Of a stretch of DNA of 7,260 bases, positions 1 to 5,888 are shown piece after piece. Position numbers and translations under genes: made by a program. Position 1 is the stretch's first letter, and every line of letters starts with the position of its first letter. Location: assembly GCA_013696525.1 (NCBI GenBank), contig JACCYK010000180.1, forward strand, positions 1 through 7,260. Reading direction: 5' to 3'. Below the pieces are notes generated by a model that saw only the letters and a list, made by a program, of their open reading frames with translations, did not search any database and was not told where the DNA came from. Origin of the DNA: Chloroflexia bacterium. GTDB lineage: Bacteria; Chloroflexota; Chloroflexia; Thermomicrobiales; UBA6265.

Positions 1-163
1 ATTCGCGATCGGGCCCGGCGACGGTCATCGCCCGGCGCCGTCGAAGCCGCTTCAGTGACCGGTTCCAGGGGTTGATCTCGGTCTTGGCGGCCAAATCGAG
101 GCATTTATCGATCCTCACCGCCATCGCGACGAAACGGCCCAACGCGCTGCCGACGAACCTGGC

Positions 164-1093
164 TCATCCCGTGAGCTCCGCGAAATAGTTGAGGATTGCT
201 TGCTCATAGGCCGTCACCAGGGCCGGGGCGGCGGCATCGGTGACGACGAACGCGGCATCGTCATCATTGGAGAGGAACAGACCCTCGACGATAATACCGG
301 GCATCTCGCTCGGCACCAACGATCCCGGCCGCGCCGGCCCGGTCAAGGCGTGCGCCTCGATCCCGATTCCTTTGTCGAAGGCGTCGTATCCCGCCGCCGC
401 ATACTGATTTCCCAACTCCGTGTGCATCAATCGCGCCAAGAGCGCACTGTTCTCGCTGAAGGGCCGGTCTCCGTTGTACCACACCTCATACCCCTGGAGA
501 AAAGCGTTCTCCGCTCCATTGTAGTGAACGGACACGAGGATGTCGGCCCCGGCCTGGTTACAGATATTGATCCGGGCCTGGAGGTCGTCGAGCTGATTGC
601 TCCTCGCCTCCCCACCGGCGGGAGCCACGGTGCCATCATTGTTCAAGTCAGTGTTGTCTGGATTGACCTCCGCATCGGTCGTCCTGGTCATGACGACGTC
701 GATGCCGGCCGCCCGCAACCGGTCAGCCAACATCAGCGAATGCGGCAGCGTGAAATCTTTCTCCTGCAGCAGTATCTGGCCGTCCTCATCAAGCCGAACA
801 TTGCCGCGATCCGCCCCGCCATGCCCGGGGTCGATGCAGACCGTCCGCCCGGCGGCGCCACTCGCCGGACTGGGCGCCAGCACGGCTGTTTCCGTTGGCG
901 CCGGGGTTGGCGATGGCGGCATCGTCGCGATCGGGAGCGGGGTTGCCGTGGGGAGGGGGGTCGGCGCCGGCACTGGCTCGGCCAATGGGCCCGCTCGCAA
1001 CCCGACCGTCAGCACGGCGAAGAGCACCGCCCCAAGCAGGATCCAGGCGCCCAGGACACGATCGCGACTCTTCCGTTCAGGGGCAGTTCTCAA
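164..1093 (-). CDS. Membrane-anchored N-acetylmuramoyl-L-alanine amidase (Amidase_3)
   Basis: This zinc hydrolase cleaves the amide bond between N-acetylmuramic acid and L-alanine in peptidoglycan, acting outside the membrane during wall remodelling or cell separation. The 309 residues begin with a basic N-terminus and one hydrophobic segment (about 14-32). A Pro/Thr/Ala-rich linker (about 35-80) leads to the catalytic domain (about 83-307). The expected active-site residues are all present: His91 in DPGHGG, Glu111 in LQEKDF, His190 in SVHYNG and Glu270 in IIVEGLFLSN. The domain is therefore probably active. An Asp/Asn-rich stretch (about 141-167) with DLNNDG looks like an insertion before the DLQARI helix. 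No SH3, LysM or PG-binding domain is seen, so wall targeting may rest on the anchor and linker. The start is TTG because an in-frame stop lies two codons upstream and no ATG or GTG precedes the hydrophobic segment. No Shine-Dalgarno is visible. The family call is firm; the exact cellular role is not. Confidence 0.93.
   Translation of the reverse strand: MRTAPERKSRDRVLGAWILLGAVLFAVLTVGLRAGPLAEPVPAPTPLPTATPLPIATMPPSPTPAPTETAVLAPSPASGAAGRTVCIDPGHGGADRGNVRLDEDGQILLQEKDFTLPHSLMLADRLRAAGIDVVMTRTTDAEVNPDNTDLNNDGTVAPAGGEARSNQLDDLQARINICNQAGADILVSVHYNGAENAFLQGYEVWYNGDRPFSENSALLARLMHTELGNQYAAAGYDAFDKGIGIEAHALTGPARPGSLVPSEMPGIIVEGLFLSNDDDAAFVVTDAAAPALVTAYEQAILNYFAELTG
860..976 (-). other. Pro/Thr/Ala-rich low-complexity linker of the amidase
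   Basis: Residues about 40-78 of the amidase are made almost only of Pro, Thr, Ala, Ser and small hydrophobics, with a loosely repeated TPLP-TAT unit. It looks like an extended spacer that holds the catalytic domain away from the membrane. Such linkers are common in exported proteins of GC-rich Chloroflexota; that comparison is from general knowledge. Confidence 0.7.
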
Positions 1094-1144
1094 CGATCAG
1101 CACCGGCTCGACGAGCGGGGTAGGAAACCGCGGCAACTGTTTTG

Positions 1145-1189
1145 CTGGCGGGAGCACCATGGGGCCCGTGCCGCCGCTGGCTCCGCCAG
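1145..1189. repeat. Imperfect inverted repeat upstream of the amidase
   Basis: The left arm CTGGCGGGAGC (1145-1155) pairs with GCTCCGCCAG (1180-1189), giving ten base pairs with one unpaired G and a 24-base loop. It lies about 50-95 bases upstream of the amidase TTG, so it may fold in that gene's leader. Neither strand shows a T-run after it, so an intrinsic terminator is unlikely. Confidence 0.4.
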
Positions 1190-1195
1190 GCCGGA

Positions 1196-1211
1196 CCGGT
1201 GAGCGCACCGG
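1196..1211. repeat. Perfect 6-bp stem with 4-base loop
   Basis: CCGGTG (1196-1201) and CACCGG (1206-1211) are exact reverse complements around the loop AGCG. It lies seven bases beyond the larger imperfect repeat. It could be part of a folded leader or a dyad operator. The short arms also make chance possible in such GC-rich DNA. Confidence 0.35.
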
Positions 1212-1432
1212 ACGCCTCCGAAACAAGCGGCACGGGTTGTCCACCCGCAGGATAGTGGATGAATGAGCGGACGGGCAAGCGCAATCGCGTCCGGAGCGTG
1301 GCCTTAGGCACCTTCTCGCTGAACCGCGGCGCAAGCGCGTTGTCATCCGGCTGGGCCTGTGCGAAGGTAATGGCACGGTCTGAGAAAGGAGGCAAGAACG
1401 GACCGGAGGCAGTCGTTAGGCCCGAAAGGCGC

Positions 1433-1486
1433 GGCCACCAGTTCGACAATACCGTCTCCAACACCGGTTCAGTGCTGGTCGTGGCC
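1433..1486 (+). promoter_or_regulatory. Possible leader hairpin before the binding-protein gene
   Basis: GGCC-ACCAG (1433-1441) can pair with CTGGT (1475-1479) and GGCC (1483-1486), leaving a three-base bulge. A small inner stem is possible between ACCG (1451-1454) and CGGT (1465-1468). The structure ends 11 bases before the Shine-Dalgarno at 1498. It could shape translation or mRNA stability of the operon's first gene. No known riboswitch class was matched. Confidence 0.3.
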
Positions 1487-1497
1487 ATCTACTCAAC

Positions 1498-1505
1498 GAG
1501 GAGGG
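1498..1505 (+). promoter_or_regulatory. Ribosome binding site that fixes the smoE start
   Basis: GAGGAGGG lies five bases before ATG 1511, which opens directly into a signal peptide. This rules out the longer open frame beginning at 1259, whose extra 84 residues would bury the signal sequence. Confidence 0.85.
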
Positions 1506-1510
1506 TACCA

Positions 1511-2908
1511 ATGTCACGGAGCTCCGTCGCCTTGATCGCCTGCTTGGTCATGGTTGTGCCGATGCTGTTTGGAATTGCCGCCGGCCCGCGCGTCCACGCC
1601 CAAGACGCGACCCCGGCGGCAATGGCGCCGAATACCGACATCTCCGGCACCATTGACGTCGGCATGGTAGCCAATCCGCAAATGGTCGCATTGCAAGAGC
1701 TGGTCAACGCCGGCGCCTTCAACGAATTGTATCCCAACATCACGGTCAACCTGACCGTCCTCCCCGAGAACGAGATCCGGCAAACGATCACGCAGGACGT
1801 GACCACCCAATCAGGACAGTTCGATGTCTTTACCATCGGCCCGTTCGAAGTGCCGTTGTGGGCTGAGCAGGATTGGCTGGCCGAAGTTGGCGCCGATGCC
1901 GCGGCCGATCCCAACTATGCGCTCGATGACGTGTTCGAGAGCATGACGGCCGGTTTGACTTACGATGACGGGCTCTACGCCCTGCCGTTCTACGGTGAAA
2001 GCGCGATGCTGTTCTACCGGACTGATCTGTTCGCCGATGCCGGTCTCGAGATGCCGGAGCGCCCGACCTGGGATCAGGTCGCCGAGTTCGCGGCGGCGCT
2101 GCACAGCCCCGACGACGTCTACGGGATGTGCCTGCGCGGCCTGCCGGGTTGGGGCGAGCAGTTGGCGCCGCTGACGACCGTGATCAACGCCTTCGGCGGC
2201 CGCTGGTTTGACGAGAACTGGGTTGCCCAGCTTGACAGCGAGGAGTCGGCCGCGGCCATCCGCTTCTACATCGAGCTGCTCCAGAACTACGGCCCTCCGG
2301 GCAGCGACCAAAACGGCTTCACCGAGAACCAGACGCTCTTCGTCCAGGGTCGCTGCGCGATGTGGTATGACGCCACGTCAGCCGCCGAGCTGCTCTCTGA
2401 CCCGGCGCTCAATCCAGACTTCAATGAGCAGCTTGGGTATGCTTATGGCCCCTCGGCCGAGCTGCCGACCGGGAACTGGCTCTGGAGCTGGAACTTCGCG
2501 ATGGCCGCGAACTCCGATGCTCCCGACGCCGCGCTGGCCTTCATGCTGTGGGCCACGTCGCGGGATTATGTCGATCAGATCGTCGCCTTCGACGACGGCT
2601 GGGGCCGCGCCCCGACCGGCGCCCGGGCGTCGGTCTACGACGATCCCGCCTATCAGGAGCGAGCCAGCGACTTCGCGACGATCGTGCTCAACTCGATCAA
2701 CGAGGCGAATCCGAACCAGCCGACCGTCGATCCGGTGCCCTACACCGGCGGCCAGTTCGTCCGCATCCCAGAGTTTCAACAGCTCGGCGATGATGTCAGT
2801 CGCGAGTTTGCCGCCGCGATCGTCGGTCAAACTTCGGTCGACGACGCCATCGCCTCGGCCAATGATCTCGCCAACCAAACGGCGATCGAAGGTCTCTACC
2901 AGGAGTAG
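1511..2908 (+). CDS. smoE: Extracellular polyol-binding protein of an ABC transporter (SmoE-like)
   Basis: This is the solute receptor of an ABC importer (family 1 binding protein), probably binding a sugar alcohol such as sorbitol or mannitol outside the membrane and delivering it to the permeases encoded next. The 465 residues start with a signal peptide (hydrophobic about 6-24, likely cut after Val-His-Ala30). Then comes a short spacer and the binding domain from about residue 46. Stretches I recognise from Rhodobacter SmoE-type proteins are the region 101-123 (FDVFTIG...EVPLWAEQ), PFYGESAM (159-166), YGMCLRGLPGWGE (204-216), FGGRWFDENW (228-237), GNWLWSWN (321-328) and PVPYTGGQFVRIPEFQ (408-423). 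Length is normal for the family. A Leu-Ile-Ala-Cys at 8-11 resembles a lipobox but sits too near the N-terminus to be convincing. It is the first gene of a four-gene operon. The family is near certain; ligand identity is inferred from likeness and the dehydrogenase neighbour. Confidence 0.92.
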   Translation: MSRSSVALIACLVMVVPMLFGIAAGPRVHAQDATPAAMAPNTDISGTIDVGMVANPQMVALQELVNAGAFNELYPNITVNLTVLPENEIRQTITQDVTTQSGQFDVFTIGPFEVPLWAEQDWLAEVGADAAADPNYALDDVFESMTAGLTYDDGLYALPFYGESAMLFYRTDLFADAGLEMPERPTWDQVAEFAAALHSPDDVYGMCLRGLPGWGEQLAPLTTVINAFGGRWFDENWVAQLDSEESAAAIRFYIELLQNYGPPGSDQNGFTENQTLFVQGRCAMWYDATSAAELLSDPALNPDFNEQLGYAYGPSAELPTGNWLWSWNFAMAANSDAPDAALAFMLWATSRDYVDQIVAFDDGWGRAPTGARASVYDDPAYQERASDFATIVLNSINEANPNQPTVDPVPYTGGQFVRIPEFQQLGDDVSREFAAAIVGQTSVDDAIASANDLANQTAIEGLYQE

Positions 2909-2946
2909 CGGCCCCGATTGACCGATCGATCAGTCCGTGCTTGCGT

Positions 2947-2978
2947 CACGGCCGGAGCCGCTGCTGGCTCCGGCCGTG
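2947..2978 (+). repeat. Perfect 13-bp stem-loop between smoE and smoF
   Basis: CACGGCCGGAGCC (2947-2959) and GGCTCCGGCCGTG (2966-2978) are exact reverse complements around the six-base loop GCTGCT. It begins 38 bases after the smoE stop and no T-run follows. It could protect the 3' end of a smoE message or partly stop transcription, giving more binding protein than permease, as known for binding-protein operons such as malE-malF. That role is inference. Confidence 0.8.
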
Positions 2979-2984
2979 GGCTAC

Positions 2985-3019
2985 CGGCGTGGCGACGGCG
3001 GCTGCCCCGCGCCACGCCG
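2985..3019 (+). repeat. Perfect 10-bp stem-loop abutting the smoF ribosome binding site
   Basis: CGGCGTGGCG (2985-2994) and CGCCACGCCG (3010-3019) are exact reverse complements around a 15-base loop. The stem ends two bases before the GGAGG at 3022. It starts six bases after the first stem-loop, so the two could stack or compete. Its place suggests control of smoF translation. Confidence 0.7.
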
Positions 3020-3021
3020 CC

Positions 3022-3026
3022 GGAGG
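3022..3026 (+). promoter_or_regulatory. Ribosome binding site that fixes the smoF start
   Basis: GGAGG lies six bases before ATG 3033. This supports starting there and not at the in-frame TTG-type start at 2937, whose extra 32 residues would be encoded by the two inverted repeats. Confidence 0.8.
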
Positions 3027-3032
3027 CAACCG

Positions 3033-3974
3033 ATGGCGATCGCCGATCTCGGAACCACCGCCGGCGCCAAGACAGGACGAGGCGGTTGGTTGCGTCAGAC
3101 CGTCGCCAATCAGCCGATCGGGCGCTTGCTGTTGCTGCCGGCCCTGGCCTACGCGATCCTGGTTACCCAAGCCCCGTTTCTGTATACGCTCTGGCTCAGC
3201 TTCGAGCGATGGAATCTAAACCGGCCGAATCTCCGGGGCTTCACTGGGCTTGGCAATTACGAGTTGCTGCTCTTCCGGGATCCCGCTTTCTGGCAGTCAA
3301 TCCTCAACACGTTCATCATCGTGGTCGCCGCCGTCGTGCTGTCAATGGCGCTCGGCCTTTTCTATGCAGAGCTGGTGAACCACAAGTTCCTCGGCCGTGG
3401 CGTGGTGCGCACGATGCTCATCACCCCGTTCTTGATTATGCCGGTGGCGGCCGCCTTGCACTGGAAGAACCAGATGCTCAACCCCATCTACGGGGTCGTC
3501 AATTGGGTTCTCTCCATCGTTCCCGGCTCACTCTCGCCGAACTGGCTCGGCACCTTTCCCGAACAGTCGATAATCGTGGTGCTTGTCTGGCGCTGGGCGC
3601 CGTTTATGATGTTGATCCTGCTGGCCGGCATGCAGTCCATCTCGGAGGAAACGCGGGAGGCGGTGCGGGTCGATGGCGCCACCGCCTGGCGAGAGTTCCG
3701 GGACATCACGCTGCCGCACCTCTATCGCTTCTTCCAGCTCGGCGGCCTGCTGGCGACGGTCTTTATCGTGCAGGAAATCGATCCGATTTACATGATGACG
3801 AAGGGTGGACCGGGCAACGCGACCACGACGCTCCCCTATCTGGTCTATCGGAAAGCGATCGAGGGCTCGAACGTCGGCCTGGGGGCGGCCACCGGGGTGA
3901 TTACCGTGTTGCTCTCGATCGTCGCGATTACGCTCCTGCTGCGAGCCCTCGATCGCATGTTGCGAGAGGATTAA
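3033..3974 (+). CDS. smoF: Polyol ABC transporter permease, first subunit (SmoF/MalF-like)
   Basis: This is one of two membrane subunits forming the pore of the importer; it pairs with the product of the next gene and receives substrate from the binding protein. The 313 residues show about six membrane segments, near 31-54, 90-112, 124-145, 178-200, 230-250 and 283-305. The cytoplasmic coupling loop (EAA motif) is at 209-228, with Glu209-Ala210, Asp214-Gly215 and Leu227-Pro228 in the expected order; it docks to the ATPase. Stretches such as the MP-x3-AL-x-WKN-x-MLNP-x-YG run (136-154) and TKGGPGNATTTLPYLVY (256-272) resemble SmoF/MtlF proteins. It is separated from the binding-protein gene by 124 bases with two stem-loops, and from the next permease by three bases. 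The family is certain; the polyol assignment is inference. Confidence 0.93.
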   Translation: MAIADLGTTAGAKTGRGGWLRQTVANQPIGRLLLLPALAYAILVTQAPFLYTLWLSFERWNLNRPNLRGFTGLGNYELLLFRDPAFWQSILNTFIIVVAAVVLSMALGLFYAELVNHKFLGRGVVRTMLITPFLIMPVAAALHWKNQMLNPIYGVVNWVLSIVPGSLSPNWLGTFPEQSIIVVLVWRWAPFMMLILLAGMQSISEETREAVRVDGATAWREFRDITLPHLYRFFQLGGLLATVFIVQEIDPIYMMTKGGPGNATTTLPYLVYRKAIEGSNVGLGAATGVITVLLSIVAITLLLRALDRMLRED

Positions 3975-3977
3975 CCG

Positions 3978-4832
3978 ATGGCCACGAGCTCGCGACGCCG
4001 CACCCGGCTCACCTCACGGACGAAAGACCGCGCTTCGCCGGCCTGGGCCGTCATGGCGTGGGCGGTGGCGCTGATCGCCTTCTTTCCCGTCCTGAACATG
4101 GTGCTGACCGGGTTCAAGACCGAAGTCACCGCCGTCTCCCTCCCACCGCAACTGATCTTCTGGCCGACGCTGGAGAACTATCGGGAAGTGCTCAACATCA
4201 ACTTCCTGCCGTTCTTCCGGAATTCCCTGATTGCCGCGTTGACGTCGACGGCCCTGGTCATGGTCCTTGCCATTCCCGCCGCCTATGGCATCGCGCTGCG
4301 GCCGACCAAGCAATGGAAGGACGTGCTCTTCTTCTTCATCTCCACCCGCTTCCTGCCACCGGCGGGTGTCATCGTCCCGCTGTTTATCATCTATCGTGAA
4401 GCCCAGCTGCTCGGCACCATCCACGGTCTGATTATCTTGTACACGGCGATGAATCTACCGATCGCGATCTGGATGCTGCGCTCGTTCTTCGAGGAAGTGC
4501 CGCGGGAAATCATCGATGCCGCCAGGGTTGACGGCACCGGCCCGTGGCGCGAGATCACCCAGATCCTGCTGCCGATGGCGGTGCCCGGTCTCGTCGCCAC
4601 GGCCTTTATCTCGATCATCTTTGCCTGGAACGAGTTCTTCTTCGCGGTCAGCCTGGCCGCGATCGGGACCGCGACGGTGCCCATCTTTCTGGTCCGCTTC
4701 GTCACCAGCGAGGGGTTCTTTTGGGCCAAGCTGGCGGCATCGAGCACGATGGCCGTGCTCCCAATCGTCATCGTCGGCTGGATCGCCCAACGGCAGTTGG
4801 TGCGCGGTCTTTCCATGGGCGCGATCAAGTAA
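3978..4832 (+). CDS. smoG: Polyol ABC transporter permease, second subunit (SmoG/MalG-like)
   Basis: This is the partner pore subunit of the importer. The 284 residues begin with a basic, Ser/Thr-rich cytoplasmic tail, followed by about six membrane segments near 23-45, 82-106, 115-138, 147-168, 203-225 and 255-272. The EAA coupling loop is at 180-199 (Asp180-Ala-Ala, Asp185-Gly186, Leu198-Pro199). The C-terminus is strongly SmoG-like: the EGFFWAKLAASSTMA stretch (245-259) and a final QLVRGLSMGAIK (273-284). GAGAGGA at 3964-3970 inside the end of smoF serves as its ribosome site, seven bases before ATG 3978, so the two permeases are probably translationally coupled. The dehydrogenase gene follows after 31 bases. 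Family certain, substrate inferred. Confidence 0.93.
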   Translation: MATSSRRRTRLTSRTKDRASPAWAVMAWAVALIAFFPVLNMVLTGFKTEVTAVSLPPQLIFWPTLENYREVLNINFLPFFRNSLIAALTSTALVMVLAIPAAYGIALRPTKQWKDVLFFFISTRFLPPAGVIVPLFIIYREAQLLGTIHGLIILYTAMNLPIAIWMLRSFFEEVPREIIDAARVDGTGPWREITQILLPMAVPGLVATAFISIIFAWNEFFFAVSLAAIGTATVPIFLVRFVTSEGFFWAKLAASSTMAVLPIVIVGWIAQRQLVRGLSMGAIK

Positions 4833-4863
4833 GATCAGCGCCGCGTGAGTGAGGAGTTTCCCA

Positions 4864-5874
4864 ATGCGGGCAGTCGTGGTTGATGAACCGAGAGCGATTC
4901 GCGTGGTGGATGTGCCGACCCCGGAGCCCGGCCCGGACGAGGTTCTGATCAGAACCGGCGCCTGCGGCATTTGCGGCACCGACCTGCACATCATCGACGG
5001 TGAGTTCCCGCCTACCAAGTATCCGGTCGTCCCCGGCCACGAATTCGGGGGCGAGGTAATGGCGTTTGGCAAGAACGTCACGGGCTTCAAGCGGGGCGAC
5101 CTGGTCGGGGTCGATCCAACGCTAAACTGTGGCGCCTGCTACTTTTGCCAACGCGGGATGGCGAATCTCTGCGAGCGGTGGGCCGCGGTCGGGATCACGG
5201 CCCAAGGCGGCTTTGCCGAGTACCTAGCGATTCCGGCCCGCACCGTCTATCCGCTGCCGGCCGGGATGAGCCTGGCGACGGCGTCGCTGATCGAGCCACT
5301 CTCCTGTGTGGTCCGCGGCTTCCACCGTCTGCACCCGGAGGTTGGCGAGAGCTACCTCGTCTATGGGGCAGGGCCGATGGGCCTGCTCAACGCTCAGGTG
5401 GCTCGCTTCAACGGCGCCTCCCGCGTCGCGATCGTCGATATCAACCAGGGCCGCCTCAATCGGGCGCGAGACGCCTTTGGCTTCGATCTGGTCGGGACGT
5501 CCTGGGAGGCGGTGCGCGACGCGGAGCCACGCGGCTTCGACAACGTGATCGAAGCGACGGGCGTGACGAAGGTCGCCGAGCGAGCGATCGACGCGGTCAA
5601 GCGGCGCGGCAAGCTCCTGCTCTTCGGGGTCTGCCCGCCGGGAGAGACCGCCGCCTACGACGCCTACCGGATCTACAACGAAGAGATCACCATTCTGGGG
5701 ACGATGGCGGTGCTGAAATCGTACGGCCCCGCGATCGACATCCTGGCGGCCGGCGCCATCCGCGCCGATCTGATGATTACGAACACGTTTCCGTTGGACG
5801 ATTTCAGCGAAGCCGTCGACTTCGTCCGGCGCGGGGATGGGCTCAAGGTCCAAGCCGGCGGCGCCAGTGCCTGA
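4864..5874 (+). CDS. Zinc-dependent medium-chain dehydrogenase, probable polyol (sorbitol/L-iditol type) dehydrogenase
   Basis: The enzyme should oxidise an alcohol, here most likely the imported sugar alcohol, to a ketose with NAD+ in the cytoplasm. The 336 residues carry the whole MDR motif set: catalytic zinc ligands Cys37 (in GICGTD), His59-Glu60 (in PGHEFGGEV) and Glu144, and the structural-zinc cysteines 89, 92, 95 and 103 in the usual spacing. The Rossmann signature GAGPMG is at 168-173. Asp192 at the end of the second Rossmann strand favours NAD over NADP. The His-Glu pair is typical of the sorbitol/threonine/L-iditol group rather than classical ethanol dehydrogenases. ATG 4864 is chosen because GAGGAG (4851-4856) lies seven bases upstream; a GTG at 4849 in the same frame would overlap that site. 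It is last in the operon, 31 bases after smoG. Sorbitol, xylitol, mannitol or arabitol are possible substrates; sequence alone does not decide. Confidence 0.9.
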   Translation: MRAVVVDEPRAIRVVDVPTPEPGPDEVLIRTGACGICGTDLHIIDGEFPPTKYPVVPGHEFGGEVMAFGKNVTGFKRGDLVGVDPTLNCGACYFCQRGMANLCERWAAVGITAQGGFAEYLAIPARTVYPLPAGMSLATASLIEPLSCVVRGFHRLHPEVGESYLVYGAGPMGLLNAQVARFNGASRVAIVDINQGRLNRARDAFGFDLVGTSWEAVRDAEPRGFDNVIEATGVTKVAERAIDAVKRRGKLLLFGVCPPGETAAYDAYRIYNEEITILGTMAVLKSYGPAIDILAAGAIRADLMITNTFPLDDFSEAVDFVRRGDGLKVQAGGASA

Positions 5875-5887
5875 AGCGGCGGCCGGC
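5854..5887. terminator. Weak hairpin between the convergent gene ends
   Basis: GCCGGC (5854-5859) can pair with GCCGGC (5882-5887), with two further pairs after a mismatch, straddling the dehydrogenase stop and ending just past the stop of the opposing gene. No T-run is present on either side. It is the only candidate bidirectional terminator in the 14-base gap and is weak. Confidence 0.2.
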
Positions 5888-5888
5888 G

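Larger units (their letters stand above)
1094..1510. promoter_or_regulatory. Divergent intergenic region between amidase and polyol operon
   Basis: These 417 bases lie between two genes that point away from each other, so both promoters should be here. I found no convincing -35/-10 pair on either strand. The best plus-strand hexamer is TTGTCA at 1340-1345, but the nearest AT-rich candidate (GGTAAT, 1366-1371) sits 20 bases away. The region holds several inverted repeats, listed separately. Open frames run through it, including an 84-codon upstream extension of the binding-protein frame and a 132-codon minus-strand frame, but their translations look non-protein-like. No riboswitch or T-box signature that I know was recognised. 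Confidence 0.5.

Noticed and set aside
86..122. Nested inverted repeat GGCGG...GAGG...CCTC...CCGCC downstream of the amidase as a terminator.
   Set aside because: Arms are short and unevenly spaced, the paired segments do not line up into one clean stem, and there is no T-run.
1..163. Open minus-strand frame after the amidase stop, with an ATG at 124 and 41 codons to the window edge; also an open plus-strand frame.
   Set aside because: No ribosome site, Arg-rich translation resembling nothing known to me, and open frames on both strands, as expected by chance in GC-rich DNA. It could only be judged with sequence beyond the window.
200..1123. 307-codon plus-strand frame covering the amidase.
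   Set aside because: It is antisense to a gene with a complete amidase active site, and its translation is low-complexity Arg/Gly-rich.
1340..1371. TTGTCA and GGTAAT as a promoter for the polyol operon.
   Set aside because: The 20-base spacer is too long and the -10 match is poor.
1381..1440. Riboswitch-like stretch with CTGAGA and GGAGGCA pieces.
   Set aside because: Conserved cores of TPP, cobalamin, glycine, T-box and RNase P RNAs do not line up.
1090..1488. 132-codon minus-strand frame upstream of the amidase.
   Set aside because: No ribosome site, no recognisable domain, and weaker third-position G/C bias than the real genes. Kept only as a possible coupling frame in the findings.
1259..1510. 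84-residue N-terminal extension of the binding protein.
   Set aside because: A strong Shine-Dalgarno and a signal peptide begin at 1511.
2920..2935. Near-palindrome GACCGATCGATCAGTC as an operator.
   Set aside because: One mismatch, a core explained by the general abundance of CGATCG, and a position just after the smoE stop that does not suit promoter control.
2918..4399. 493-codon plus-strand frame across smoF and into smoG.
   Set aside because: It overlaps two clear permease genes in another frame and has Arg/His-rich, non-membrane translation.
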